Assembly: GCF_039541915.1 (NCBI RefSeq)
Contig: NZ_BAABHD010000024.1
Span: forward strand, 124,001-188,000
Reading direction: 5' to 3'
Source of the DNA: Nibrella saemangeumensis
GTDB lineage: Bacteria; Bacteroidota; Bacteroidia; Cytophagales; Spirosomataceae
Length of the DNA: 64,000 bases
Below the pieces are notes generated by a model. The model searched no databases, was not told the DNA's origin, and saw only the letters and a program-made list of their open reading frames with translations. Positions 34,178 through 43,091 of the stretch are shown here, one piece after another; within the stretch, counting starts at the first letter, position 1, and the number at the start of each line of letters is the position of its first letter. The position numbers and the translations under genes were made by a program.

Positions 34178-35275
34178 TTATTGCTTCAGCGAAGCCATAT
34201 CGATGACGAAGCGATACTTCACATCGCCTTTCAGCAGTCGCTCATAGGCTTCATTGATTTGCTGGATGTCGATCATCTCGATATCGGCTGGGATGTTATG
34301 CCCGGCGCAGAAATCCAGCATCTCCTGGGTTTCGGCAATGCCGCCGATCATGGAACCGGCAAAGCTCTTACGGCCCGGAATAAGGCTGAACGCAGCCACG
34401 GGCAGCGGATGTTCCGGGGCGCCTACGAGGGCCAGCGATCCATCGACCCGGAGCAGGGCCAGGTACGCGTTGATGTCATGCTCGGCCGAAACACAATCCA
34501 GCACAAAGTGTAGTGTACCTCGGTACGCAGCCATTTGTTCAGCGTCTTTCGATAAGACCACTTCATCAGCACCTAAGCGTTTGGCTTCGTCAAACTTAGA
34601 TTCCGAGGTGGTAAACGCTACTACCTGAGCACCCATGGCTTTCGCGATTTTGATGCCCATATGCCCCAAACCACCAATACCGACGATACCCACTTTTTGA
34701 CCCGGACCAACGTTCCAGTGACGCAGGGGTGAATACGTAGTGATACCGGCGCAAAGCAGGGGGGCGGCTGCTGCCGGGTCCAGGTTATCGGGGATGCGTA
34801 ACACAAAGTGTTCATCCACCACGATGCTTTCTGAATACCCCCCGAAGGTTGGATTGCCCGGCAGGTGCTTGTCCGGTGAATTATACGTGCCGGTCATGCC
34901 GGGTTCACAATACTGCTCCAGTCCTTCCTGACAATACTGGCACTCCCGGCAGGAGTCGACCATGCAGCCTACGCCCACCATGTCGCCTACCTTGAATTTG
35001 CTGACATGACCGCCTACACGGACGACTTTCCCCACAATCTCGTGACCGGGAACGCACGGGTATAAAGAAGGACCCCATTCGCTTCGTGCGGTATGCAGGT
35101 CGGAGTGACAAACCCCGCAGAACAGAATGTCGATTTCCACATCATGTGGTGTGGGTGTCCGGCGGTTGATATGCATTTGGTTTAAAGGTGCGTCTGCTGC
35201 CTCTGTGCCGAACGCTTTCACTTCTTTGGTATTGCTGGCTGTTGTGCCTTCTGCTGCTGTTCTTACTGCTTCCAT
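34178..35275 (-). CDS. zinc-dependent NAD(P) alcohol/aldehyde dehydrogenase (YahK/CAD-like)
   Basis: A 365-residue MDR enzyme with catalytic-zinc ligands Cys53 (CGVCHSDLH) and His78 (GHEIVG), structural-zinc Cys109, Cys112, Cys115 and Cys123, and cofactor motif GIGGLGHMG. This is the cinnamyl-alcohol-dehydrogenase/YahK group, NADPH-dependent aldehyde reductases of broad range. About 18 N-terminal residues (MEAVRTAAEGTTASNTKE) exceed the usual family start, but no later Met is suitable. It heads the minus-strand operon ADH-cupin-acetyltransferase-cupin. A perfect 9-bp inverted repeat lies 37 bp upstream. Confidence 0.93.
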   Translation of the reverse strand: MEAVRTAAEGTTASNTKEVKAFGTEAADAPLNQMHINRRTPTPHDVEIDILFCGVCHSDLHTARSEWGPSLYPCVPGHEIVGKVVRVGGHVSKFKVGDMVGVGCMVDSCRECQYCQEGLEQYCEPGMTGTYNSPDKHLPGNPTFGGYSESIVVDEHFVLRIPDNLDPAAAAPLLCAGITTYSPLRHWNVGPGQKVGIVGIGGLGHMGIKIAKAMGAQVVAFTTSESKFDEAKRLGADEVVLSKDAEQMAAYRGTLHFVLDCVSAEHDINAYLALLRVDGSLALVGAPEHPLPVAAFSLIPGRKSFAGSMIGGIAETQEMLDFCAGHNIPADIEMIDIQQINEAYERLLKGDVKYRFVIDMASLKQ

Positions 35276-35311
35276 AATCGTTGTTTTCAGGTTGTTTACC
35301 GCTGAGGGTAC

Positions 35312-35336
35312 GGGAATTCAATTGGCATGAATTCCC
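35312..35336. promoter_or_regulatory. inverted repeat upstream of the alcohol dehydrogenase operon
   Basis: Perfect 9-bp arms (GGGAATTCA, 35312-35320, and TGAATTCCC, 35328-35336) with a 7-base spacer lie 37 bp before the dehydrogenase start. Position and symmetry suggest an operator, perhaps for the Crp-type or another dimeric regulator. A second hairpin (CACTACG, 35361-35367, with CGTAGTG, 35372-35378) follows and may end the neighbouring minus-strand gene. Confidence 0.5.
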
Positions 35337-35437
35337 ACACCGTTTTCAGAGGATTTTATTCACTACGAAAGCGTAGTGGCATTAGTAATGAACCGGTAAC
35401 GGGCTCCATTGTTGAGCGCTTTTGCCCATATCCTTGT

Positions 35438-35926
35438 TTACTCCAATTCAAAGGTTACCGTAACGCTTCCGGAGCCCACGGCGGCAGCAAGGCCTGAGGG
35501 GTTATCAATCCGGCCAAGCTTCGTATAGCTATAGGAGGTCCGAAACGTCTCGTAGAACAGCACCAGCGTATTGGAACCGTACAGCATCAAATCGCCTGCC
35601 TGAATGGTGCCGGGGTTTGAAGCGTTCCTGGGCAACTCGTTAGGCAGGTCCGCAAACTTCTCATTGCCGTTCAATTCCTTCATGGCGATGGTCAGGGGCA
35701 ACCTGGCTTTAAATGCGGCTGCGGTAGCGTTATTAAGGAGTGTCGCCGTGAACGCACGGGTACCTATTTTGATTCTTATTCGAGTGCTCACGGTGTCACT
35801 TGCATTTGCATTGTTATTGGTTGCCGCTCCGGCTTGCACGGGCTCCAGGCCCTCATCCGTTTTGCAGGCCATGTTACCGATGAATAGCAGCATTAGCGAA
35901 AAAAAGAATGGAACAGCGGTCTTCAT
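35438..35926 (-). CDS. cyclophilin-like fold lipoprotein
   Basis: A 162-residue lipoprotein: lipobox FIGNMAC (Cys21) and an Asn/Ala-rich linker, then a cyclophilin-like domain (STRIRIKIGTRAFTATLLNNATAAAFKARLPLTIAMKELNGNEKFADL, GDLMLYGSNTLVLFYETF, YTKLGRIDN). This family is frequently next to, or fused with, flavodoxin lipoproteins in gene clusters containing AraC regulators and aldo/keto reductases; all of these occur in this window. Biochemical role is unknown. Operator site D lies 67 bp upstream and points at it. Confidence 0.85.
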   Translation of the reverse strand: MKTAVPFFFSLMLLFIGNMACKTDEGLEPVQAGAATNNNANASDTVSTRIRIKIGTRAFTATLLNNATAAAFKARLPLTIAMKELNGNEKFADLPNELPRNASNPGTIQAGDLMLYGSNTLVLFYETFRTSYSYTKLGRIDNPSGLAAAVGSGSVTVTFELE

Positions 35927-35992
35927 TTACAGTTAGTTATGTTGTCGAAAAAAGGACACACTGCAAAATTACCGGCAACCTATATACTTGCC

Positions 35993-36027
35993 TGTATACA
36001 TTTTACGGTTATACCTACCACTTTTAC
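35993..36027 (-). promoter_or_regulatory. AraC-type operator, site D
   Basis: Read on the minus strand, this 35-bp site matches all fixed positions of GTAA-N3-TGGTAG-N6-CCGTAA-N3-GTATAC. It stands between the cyclophilin-like gene (67 bp) and AraC copy 2 (55 bp), the same arrangement as site A beside AraC copy 1. Confidence 0.8.
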
Positions 36028-36081
36028 CGATGGCGGTGTAACGGAGTCTTCTCGTATGTAGTTTTGATTAAAAAGTAGGCC

Positions 36082-36969
36082 ATGATTATATACGATACCA
36101 TTAAAAAATACAGTGAGACGTTCAATAACAAGACGCTCCACCCGCTGATTAATCTGGTTGATTTGAATAAATCCGCCCCGTTAAAAAGAACGAAGTTCAT
36201 GCTGGGTTTTTACGCCATTATCATCAAAGAAACCCACTGTGGTGATTTGCGGTACGGTAACAAGTACTATGATTATGCCAAGGGTACTGTCGTTTTTTTT
36301 GCACCGGGGCAGGTCATTACGAACGAACCTGAAGGGGAACTGCATCAACCTTACGGCAAGGCCCTCATATTTCACCCCGACCTCATTAAGGGCACGAGCC
36401 TGGGTAAGCAGATTCACGACTATTCATTTTTCAGCTACCAATCCAATGAAGCTTTGCACCTGTCGGACCGGGAAAGAGAAATTGTGAATACTTGCTTTGG
36501 AAATATTACCACCGAGATAGGGCAAAATATAGACCGGCACAGCAAAAAGCTGATTGTGGCTAACCTTGAGTTGCTCCTAAAGTATTGTCTACGGTTCTAC
36601 GACCGTCAGTTTATCACCCGTGAACATGTCAACCAAGGTGTTATTGAGCAGTTCGAGCAGCTACTAAACGAATATTTGGTGGGAGACCAGCTAAAAACCA
36701 GTGGTGTGCCAACGGTAGCCTACTTTGCCGACCAGTTGCATTTATCGGCCAACTACTTCGGCGATCTGGTGAAAAAAGAAACGGGAAAATCCGCCCTGGA
36801 GTATATTCAGATGCACCTGATTGACCTGGCCAAAGAACGTATTTTCGACACCAGTAAATCGCTCAGCGAGATTTCCTACGAATTGGGGTTTAAGTACCCG
36901 CAGCATTTCACCCGATTCTTCAAACAAAAGGTGGGCGTTTCGCCCAATGAGTATAGGGGGTTGAATTAA
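36082..36969 (+). CDS. AraC family transcriptional regulator (copy 2)
   Basis: A 295-residue paralogue of the regulator at 19894-20802. Shared segments run through both domains: sensor KETHCGDLRYGNKYYDYAKG, then QIHDYSFFSYQSNEALHLS, and DNA-binding LSANYFGDLVKKETGKS and FKYPQHFTRFFKQKVG. Contacts of the first recognition helix are identical in both, so both should read the same 35-bp site. It is divergent from the cyclophilin-like gene. A difference in the sensor part may let the two copies answer to different inducers. Confidence 0.92.
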   Translation: MIIYDTIKKYSETFNNKTLHPLINLVDLNKSAPLKRTKFMLGFYAIIIKETHCGDLRYGNKYYDYAKGTVVFFAPGQVITNEPEGELHQPYGKALIFHPDLIKGTSLGKQIHDYSFFSYQSNEALHLSDREREIVNTCFGNITTEIGQNIDRHSKKLIVANLELLLKYCLRFYDRQFITREHVNQGVIEQFEQLLNEYLVGDQLKTSGVPTVAYFADQLHLSANYFGDLVKKETGKSALEYIQMHLIDLAKERIFDTSKSLSEISYELGFKYPQHFTRFFKQKVGVSPNEYRGLN

Positions 36970-37021
36970 AGCGGAAAGCATATGCTGATCCGAATACACT
37001 TCACTCAAAAAGGCAGGCTTC

Positions 37022-39115
37022 TTACCACTTTACCCCTACTCTCAATCCGGTCACGTAATTCCTTCTGGCCGATGCGTTGAAGAAACGGTTGCCAACGGCA
37101 TTAAGATCGTAACCAAGGCTGTACTGCTGATCGAGCATGTTGTCTCCGCTTACATAGGCATCTACCGTCCAGCGCTGGCCCAAATTCCGCCGGAAGCCCG
37201 CCGTGGCGGTCAGGATGCGGGCGGGATCAGACTGGACCGTGTTGGCATCGTTGAGCGGGAACTGGTTGAGGAACTGATAAGTCAGGTGGCCGTAGAAACC
37301 CAGCCGCGATTCGACATCCAGGCCGGCTACAGCCACGGTAGAGGGGACACCGGGGATGCGGTTACCCGACACATCGGCTCCTCCCCGCTGCGACTCGCGA
37401 AAGCGGTAGTCGGCTAGGGTCAGGCTATGCCACACCCGAGCCAGCCGCCAGAATCCGGCCGGCTGACCAGCCCCTTGGGGAGCGATCAGATCATAAGAGA
37501 GCATGGCTTCGAGTCCTTTCTGGTCTGTACGGCCGGCGTTGACGAAAAACTCCGCTCCGGCTACCGTAGACCGGCGGACGATTGTTTGCCGCAACTCAAA
37601 CTGATAGAGCGCTACATCAAACTGCAACCGACTGCTCAGGATCTGCCCGCGTAAGCCGGCTTCGTAATTAATGCCGCGCTCAGCCTCCAGGGTAGTATTA
37701 AAGGTGGCTTCTGATGGCCGGACCTCCTGCCCCGACGGTGCCGAATAACCCGTACTCACACTGGCAAATACCGATACATTAGGACCGAGTGTACGCAGCA
37801 ACGCCACTCGGGGCAGCCATACCGGCGCAAACGTCCGCTCCTGCGGTATAATGGGCCGTACCGAAAAGCGCGTAAAGCCATAGCGCACATCGTTGCGACT
37901 CAGGCCGAGCGTCAGCCGGAAGGCGGCCGGTAACGCCGTTTCTGTCTGCAGGAACAGAATAGACTGCCACGCCCGCAGTTCATCTTCGTTCTGGAGCGTA
38001 TCCGGTTGCCCCCTTCGGTTGCCGTAGTTGCGACTGATGGTAAAGTTACGCTGCCACTCGGCACCAAATGTCAGGGTTGTCGGCAACGCTTGTTCCAGCA
38101 GCCGCACCTGCGTGACGGTCCGGCCGCCCAGTCCCTGGTCGGGCCGTTTTTCGTAATTGGTGATAAACGGATTGGCAAAGTCGGTAAGCGAGCCGTAGAC
38201 CACGGTGGTATTCTGCACACGCTCACTCCAGCGGTACTCGTGCGAAAAGCCCAGATAGCCGATTTTCTGGTAGATCCCCGCCCGCTGTTCGGCGCTGCCG
38301 GGGATGGTCGGCGTGGCCGGGCGCGACTGCCGGGGATTAGCCCGGTATTGCGCGGCATTCAGGCCGCCGGGTGTCTGGTAATTCAGGTCTGAGTAAAAAC
38401 CCACCACCGAAACGGTCCGCCGGGGACTGACCGTAAAGGACCCGACCAGATTCAGGTTGTCGCGGGCCATCTGGCTATGCTGCCGATAGCCGTCGGCATT
38501 GACGTGATTGTAACTGAGTGAGATAGCCGAGTTATCTTTTCCGGTCTGCACCGTTACGCTGTTGCCAAACAGACCGTAGGAGCCCGTCAGGGCCGATACC
38601 TCGGCCGACGACTGCCCGGCCGGTACCGCCAGCCCACTGAACAGAATGGTCCCGCCCGTACCAGCCCCGTAAAGACTTCCGGCCGGCCCTTTGATCACCT
38701 CGACCCGACCAATCGAACGGACATCCAGGGCATTGAGTGGGGTATTGCCGGCCGCATCGGTCAGCGGCAGTTCGTTATAATACACCTTTACGTTCCGCAC
38801 CCCAAACGGCGACCGGATCAGGCTTCCCCGAATAGACAACCGGTAACTTCCCGGCGACCGCTCGTCGATGCGCACGCCCGGCAGCGTATTCAGGGCCGGC
38901 ACCAGCGTAGGCGTCCCAAAGCGCTGCTGCAGGTCCCGGCGGGTGAGCAGATTCACCGACGCTGCCGTTTCGAGCAGTCGCCGGTTGGAGGCAAAACCGG
39001 TAACGACCACTTCATTGAGCCGGATGGTATCTTCTTCCAGCGCAGGACGTGGTGTTTGGGCGGACAGCCAATAAGGAGAACAAACGAACGAGAACCAGAG
39101 TAAAAAGCGATGCAT
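37022..39115 (-). CDS. TonB-dependent outer-membrane receptor
   Basis: A 697-residue receptor with a signal peptide (LLWFSFVCSPYWLSAQ) and a TonB-box-like LNEVVVTGF (33-41). The plug domain follows (VPALNTLPGVRIDERSPGSYRLSIRG, VEVIKGPAGSLYGAGTGG) and then a beta-barrel ending in an aromatic-rich C-terminal strand (NYVTGLRVGVKW). It lacks the carboxypeptidase-like domain and SusD partner of nutrient-type SusC proteins, so it belongs with the siderophore/metal-complex receptors. The ligand is unknown. Divergent from the glycosidase-like gene; the 257-bp gap shows a 9-bp inverted repeat but nothing I can name. Confidence 0.9.
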   Translation of the reverse strand: MHRFLLWFSFVCSPYWLSAQTPRPALEEDTIRLNEVVVTGFASNRRLLETAASVNLLTRRDLQQRFGTPTLVPALNTLPGVRIDERSPGSYRLSIRGSLIRSPFGVRNVKVYYNELPLTDAAGNTPLNALDVRSIGRVEVIKGPAGSLYGAGTGGTILFSGLAVPAGQSSAEVSALTGSYGLFGNSVTVQTGKDNSAISLSYNHVNADGYRQHSQMARDNLNLVGSFTVSPRRTVSVVGFYSDLNYQTPGGLNAAQYRANPRQSRPATPTIPGSAEQRAGIYQKIGYLGFSHEYRWSERVQNTTVVYGSLTDFANPFITNYEKRPDQGLGGRTVTQVRLLEQALPTTLTFGAEWQRNFTISRNYGNRRGQPDTLQNEDELRAWQSILFLQTETALPAAFRLTLGLSRNDVRYGFTRFSVRPIIPQERTFAPVWLPRVALLRTLGPNVSVFASVSTGYSAPSGQEVRPSEATFNTTLEAERGINYEAGLRGQILSSRLQFDVALYQFELRQTIVRRSTVAGAEFFVNAGRTDQKGLEAMLSYDLIAPQGAGQPAGFWRLARVWHSLTLADYRFRESQRGGADVSGNRIPGVPSTVAVAGLDVESRLGFYGHLTYQFLNQFPLNDANTVQSDPARILTATAGFRRNLGQRWTVDAYVSGDNMLDQQYSLGYDLNAVGNRFFNASARRNYVTGLRVGVKW

Positions 39116-39372
39116 GGAGGGTTATCTTGGCTCACAAAGATAGGCAGCAGCGCCAAAACTATTGTTACAAAGAAGACTATAGCCCATTACCCGGGCAGAG
39201 CAATACTCAGTAGACGCCTATCGTTGACCCTTCGTATTCAGGGCAGGAGAAGCGAAAAGAAAAATGAATACGATACGATGGCTACATCAGTATTCTGAAA
39301 ATATATATCTTGGAACGGGGTCAGGCCGGATAAGTCAGGCTCTGTTGCTAATTTGGCAGGTAAGTAAAACAG

Positions 39373-41217
39373 ATGAAAACTCGCCGGAATTTTTTACGTA
39401 ATGCGTTATTAGGGCTCACCAGTGCACCGATTCTACCGACCTGGCGGCAAGCAGCCTCAGCAGGTTCGGCGGGTGCCATTACCGGTGAGCTACCCTCGCT
39501 TGTCCCCAACCCGGTTGCCAGGAAGCACCGCAATCTGTTCAATGGCGATACCTGCGTTTATTTCTACAATCCCGAATATTGGCAACCTGAGGATTTTACC
39601 GTAAAAAGGGTGATAAACCCCCGAACGGGTAAATTGAATGAAAAGCCCACGCTGGAAGGTGGTCCCTTTTCTGCCAGGAGCATCCATCGGTATGTCGATG
39701 TGCTGGCCGACAACGGCATCGATACGTTCATTATCAACGCGAATGCCTCCAGGGCCTGGTATCCCAGTAAAACGATACCAAGCATTCTGGACGGCTACAA
39801 GCGGGGGGATCGTGATTTTTTTCGGGGGCATGCCATCGCGCTGGGTCTTAAGGACCCTGAGGCCGTGGAAACGTTTCTGGACGGGTACGTTCCGTTTATG
39901 AACCTGTATCAGGACTTGCTGGATGCCGGGGTGGACTGGCTGGCTGAAACGACCAGGGCCTGCCGACGGCGTCAGCTTTCTCCCTGGGTCAGTATTCGCA
40001 TGAACGATATGCATGGCGCGCGAAATTTCGAGGGGAGTTTCTTCAACGCCCCCATGCTTACCCGGAAGGAGATGCGGCTGAAAAACAACTGGTATGGCTA
40101 CCATAATTCGCCCACGCGGCAGGGCCTCAATTATGAGAAACAGGAAGTGCGGAATTTTATGTTCGCCCAGATTCGGGAAGTGGTAGAAGACTACGATTTT
40201 GAAGGCCTCGAACTGGACTGGTGGCGGCTCCCGCTCTGTTGCGAGCCCACAGCGTCGCCCCAGACAGTAGCGATGATGACAGACTGGTTTCGCCAGATTC
40301 GTGCGCTCACCGAAAAACAGGCCAGGAAAGCGGGACGACCTTTTCCGTTGGGGATGCGTATTCCCGGCCGACTGGACATCTTAAAAGTCATCGGACTGGA
40401 TGTGGTGACGCTTTGTCAGGAAGGAACACTTGATTTTATCTCCCCGTCAGGTTTCTGGTGTACTACCTGGGATATGCCCTACGATACACTGAGAAAACAG
40501 GTTGGTGATCGGGTGGCGATCTACGGAGTGATTGAGGACGGAGTCAACACCCTGGCGACGAGCAATCAGGAGAGCTCCTATACCCAGGCCATGCGCTACC
40601 TGTCCGCCAGCCCGGAGATCATGCGGGCCAACGCAGCGGGCAAACTGGCCATGGGCGCTGATGGAATCGAGTGGTTCAATTTTTTCTGTACGGATCAGCC
40701 CCGGGTGCCCGGTCAGAAAGCTGATTATTCCGTGATAAAGGACATTCATCAGCTAAATTCGTTACGGGGGTACCCAAAACATTATTCATTCGCTATCGGC
40801 GGACAACTCAATAACTACCTGCCGTATGAACTGCCCGCCCAATTGCCGGCCATATTACCTAACAACTCGCATCATGCCTTCAAACTGGCGATGTGTGCGG
40901 AGCCTAGCCAGGCCCGGCCTGACCAGGCCGGGATGGAACTGGTGATTCAGATCATCGTAAAGGCCGATGATGATGTAACGTTTCTGCCCGTCTCCTTCAA
41001 TGGCTCCTGGCCAGAAACCAAACGCGAGTGCGTGGAAAGCCTGCTGTTTCCCTGCGGCCCCCTTACCCATTTCACCAGTCAACACGTGGGTCATAATTTT
41101 CGCTTCCCCGTTTCGCTGGTGCGGGATGGCTGGAATGAAGTCCTGGTGGAAAATGCCGGTAAAAACCCAGTTACGGTGGTATGTGTGGAACTCGCCATCC
41201 GGCCGAAAGCAGACTAA
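39373..41217 (+). CDS. Tat-exported TIM-barrel glycosidase-like protein, family not recognised
   Basis: A 614-residue protein with a twin-arginine leader (TRRNFLRNALLG). The middle part looks like a (beta/alpha)8 barrel of glycoside-hydrolase style: SIHRYVDVLADNGIDTFIIN, SPWVSIRMNDMHG, YDFEGLELDWWRLPLCCEP, PFPLGMRIPGRLDILKVIGLDVV, LDFISPSGFW and MGADGIEWFNFF. GLELDWWR and GADGIEWFNF carry acidic residues at positions usual for a glycosidase nucleophile and acid. The last 150 residues form a beta-rich module. It faces the SusCD locus tail to tail, with a shared terminator, which suggests a carbohydrate role. No named GH family fits by eye. Confidence 0.7.
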   Translation: MKTRRNFLRNALLGLTSAPILPTWRQAASAGSAGAITGELPSLVPNPVARKHRNLFNGDTCVYFYNPEYWQPEDFTVKRVINPRTGKLNEKPTLEGGPFSARSIHRYVDVLADNGIDTFIINANASRAWYPSKTIPSILDGYKRGDRDFFRGHAIALGLKDPEAVETFLDGYVPFMNLYQDLLDAGVDWLAETTRACRRRQLSPWVSIRMNDMHGARNFEGSFFNAPMLTRKEMRLKNNWYGYHNSPTRQGLNYEKQEVRNFMFAQIREVVEDYDFEGLELDWWRLPLCCEPTASPQTVAMMTDWFRQIRALTEKQARKAGRPFPLGMRIPGRLDILKVIGLDVVTLCQEGTLDFISPSGFWCTTWDMPYDTLRKQVGDRVAIYGVIEDGVNTLATSNQESSYTQAMRYLSASPEIMRANAAGKLAMGADGIEWFNFFCTDQPRVPGQKADYSVIKDIHQLNSLRGYPKHYSFAIGGQLNNYLPYELPAQLPAILPNNSHHAFKLAMCAEPSQARPDQAGMELVIQIIVKADDDVTFLPVSFNGSWPETKRECVESLLFPCGPLTHFTSQHVGHNFRFPVSLVRDGWNEVLVENAGKNPVTVVCVELAIRPKAD

Positions 41218-41252
41218 CTTACCGGCCCCATTCAGCGGAGCCATACAAACAA

Positions 41253-41304
41253 AAAGCCTATCGCAGCGGCAGGCCAGAAACCTGTATTCGCTGCGATAGG
41301 CTTT
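41253..41304. terminator. bidirectional terminator between glycosidase-like gene and susD
   Basis: A perfect 16-bp stem (41253-41268 with 41289-41304, arm AAAGCCTATCGCAGCG) with a 20-base loop. The A/T ends provide U-rich tails on both strands. It lies between two convergent stop codons, 35 and 19 bp away. Confidence 0.85.
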
Positions 41305-41323
41305 ACACGCAAATCCTCCAGAC

Positions 41324-43072
41324 TTAATACCCCGGGTTCTGCGTCAGCGTGGGCGTACCATCGGGCCGTTTGGTGGCATCGATCTGCCGCTGCGGCACGG
41401 GGAACAGGACATTGTGGTCTCTGAACACGGCACCTTTCAGGTTGGCCCGCTTGGTGACTTCGTAGGCCAGGTAGTTGTTCAGTACCTCCTTGGCAATACC
41501 CCAGCGAACCAGATCGAAAAACCGCTGCCCCTCCATACCTAACTCCAAGCGACGCTCAAACCGAATGGCTTTCAGCGCCATGGTCTTATCGGTCCACGGT
41601 TCCTTATACTCCTGAATCACATAATTGGCAGCGGGCTTACCGTCCGGCATTTTCACGAACCCATCCGGGTTAGCCGCCCGACGCCGAATCTGATTGACGT
41701 ATTCGCGGGCTTTCTCCAGATTACCCAACTCGGCTTCCGTCTCGGCCGCCATCAGAATTACTTCCGCGAACCGGATGATCCGCACGTTATTGGCGGAGAT
41801 CTGCCGGCTGGTTCCTTCCGTCAGCACCCCCTCATCAGCTTTGTAGTAGACGTTTTTCTTCGGAGAGAACGGCCCGGCATAGTTCTGGTCACGAATCCAG
41901 GCTTTACCCGGATGCGGTCCCCAGTCCAGAAACGGAATACCCCGCCGGCCTATCGTCCAGTCCAGTCGGGGGTCCAGAGGACCCTGGTGCGGGGTGAACG
42001 GCTGATTGCTTTCGACACCCTCATCACTTTTTACTTCGGTTTTGTTGTGGTTATCCAGCAGGGGCAATCCGTTGGCATCCGTCTGGTAGGCGTTGACCAG
42101 GTCCTGCGAAGGCTGGTGGTAGCCGCAACACCCGCCCGGCTGGGTCGGAAGTCCCCCATGCGGAAAGTTCAGGTTATCACCCAAACCACCGTTGTAACCC
42201 CGGCCGTTGTCGTTGACCGAATACTGCGCATCCAGCACACTCTCCGAGTCGGCACTGGTGCCCTGAGTAGCAATCCGGAAATTGTCGTGGTATTTGGGGA
42301 GCAGCGCGTATTTGACTCCGCGCGTCGTCTTTCCGCTGGCGATGATGACATCCAGCAGGGATTTTGCATCCGCCCATTTTTTCTGGAAGACATACAGCTT
42401 CGCCAGCATGACTCCGGCCACCCACTTGTTTACCCGGCCCAGTTCCGGAAACGTTTCCGGCAGGTTGTCATAGCCGAATTTGGCATCTTCCTCCATTTCC
42501 TTCCACAAGACCCGCTCATTCGGTTGCAGGTAATCGGTGGTCTTCTCATCGACCCATGGCATCCGACCAAAGACGATTGTCCCGTGGAAATAATAGATGG
42601 CCCGTAAGGTACGCGCCTGGCCCAGGATGTTTTTCAACTCGGTTTCCGTAAAATCCTTCACCGTCGGCGCTACCCGGAGAACGTCGTTGCAGCGGGCGAT
42701 ACCGTCGTACACAAACCGCCAGCGGTCGTCGAGTTTGGTATTGTCGGCTGCAATTTCATACCGTTCAATATTGCTTCGGCTACCGCCCACATCGGCCCCT
42801 TTCTGGGCATCATCGGACGTCAGGCTGCCAAACACCCAGTTGGAGAACGTACTGACATCGGCTCCGGCACTGGAACCGCTTCCGTACATAGCCCCGTTGA
42901 GGCCGGTGTAGGCCGCAATCAACATACCCTGAACGCCGGCTTTCGTCCGCAGGGCCTCCTCGCTGAACACCCCAATAGGCGGCCGGTCCAGAAACTCTTC
43001 CTTGCAGGCATTGCTGAACAGCCCTACGAGGCCCAGCGTCAGGAGCAGACTGTATTTACTGATATTTTTCAT
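41324..43072 (-). CDS. RagB/SusD family nutrient-binding lipoprotein
   Basis: A 582-residue outer-membrane lipoprotein: lipobox FSNAC (Cys23), then the family start KEEFLDRPPIGVFSEEAL, TPR-like helices (GQARTLRAIYYFHGTIVFGRMPW) and the SusD C-terminal region (RIIRFAEVILMAAETEAELGNLEKAREYVNQIRRRA; KAIRFERRLELGMEGQRFFDLVRWG). It closes over the SusC pore and binds the glycan or other nutrient. It lies 19 bp after the susC gene on the same strand. Confidence 0.95.
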   Translation of the reverse strand: MKNISKYSLLLTLGLVGLFSNACKEEFLDRPPIGVFSEEALRTKAGVQGMLIAAYTGLNGAMYGSGSSAGADVSTFSNWVFGSLTSDDAQKGADVGGSRSNIERYEIAADNTKLDDRWRFVYDGIARCNDVLRVAPTVKDFTETELKNILGQARTLRAIYYFHGTIVFGRMPWVDEKTTDYLQPNERVLWKEMEEDAKFGYDNLPETFPELGRVNKWVAGVMLAKLYVFQKKWADAKSLLDVIIASGKTTRGVKYALLPKYHDNFRIATQGTSADSESVLDAQYSVNDNGRGYNGGLGDNLNFPHGGLPTQPGGCCGYHQPSQDLVNAYQTDANGLPLLDNHNKTEVKSDEGVESNQPFTPHQGPLDPRLDWTIGRRGIPFLDWGPHPGKAWIRDQNYAGPFSPKKNVYYKADEGVLTEGTSRQISANNVRIIRFAEVILMAAETEAELGNLEKAREYVNQIRRRAANPDGFVKMPDGKPAANYVIQEYKEPWTDKTMALKAIRFERRLELGMEGQRFFDLVRWGIAKEVLNNYLAYEVTKRANLKGAVFRDHNVLFPVPQRQIDATKRPDGTPTLTQNPGY

Positions 43073-43091
43073 AGTGGTTTAAGGCTTCGGA

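Noticed and set aside
39232..39273. 9-bp inverted repeat TCGTATTCA / TGAATACGA in the divergent gap
   Set aside because: The 24-base spacer and lack of a nearby regulator gene make it indistinguishable from chance.
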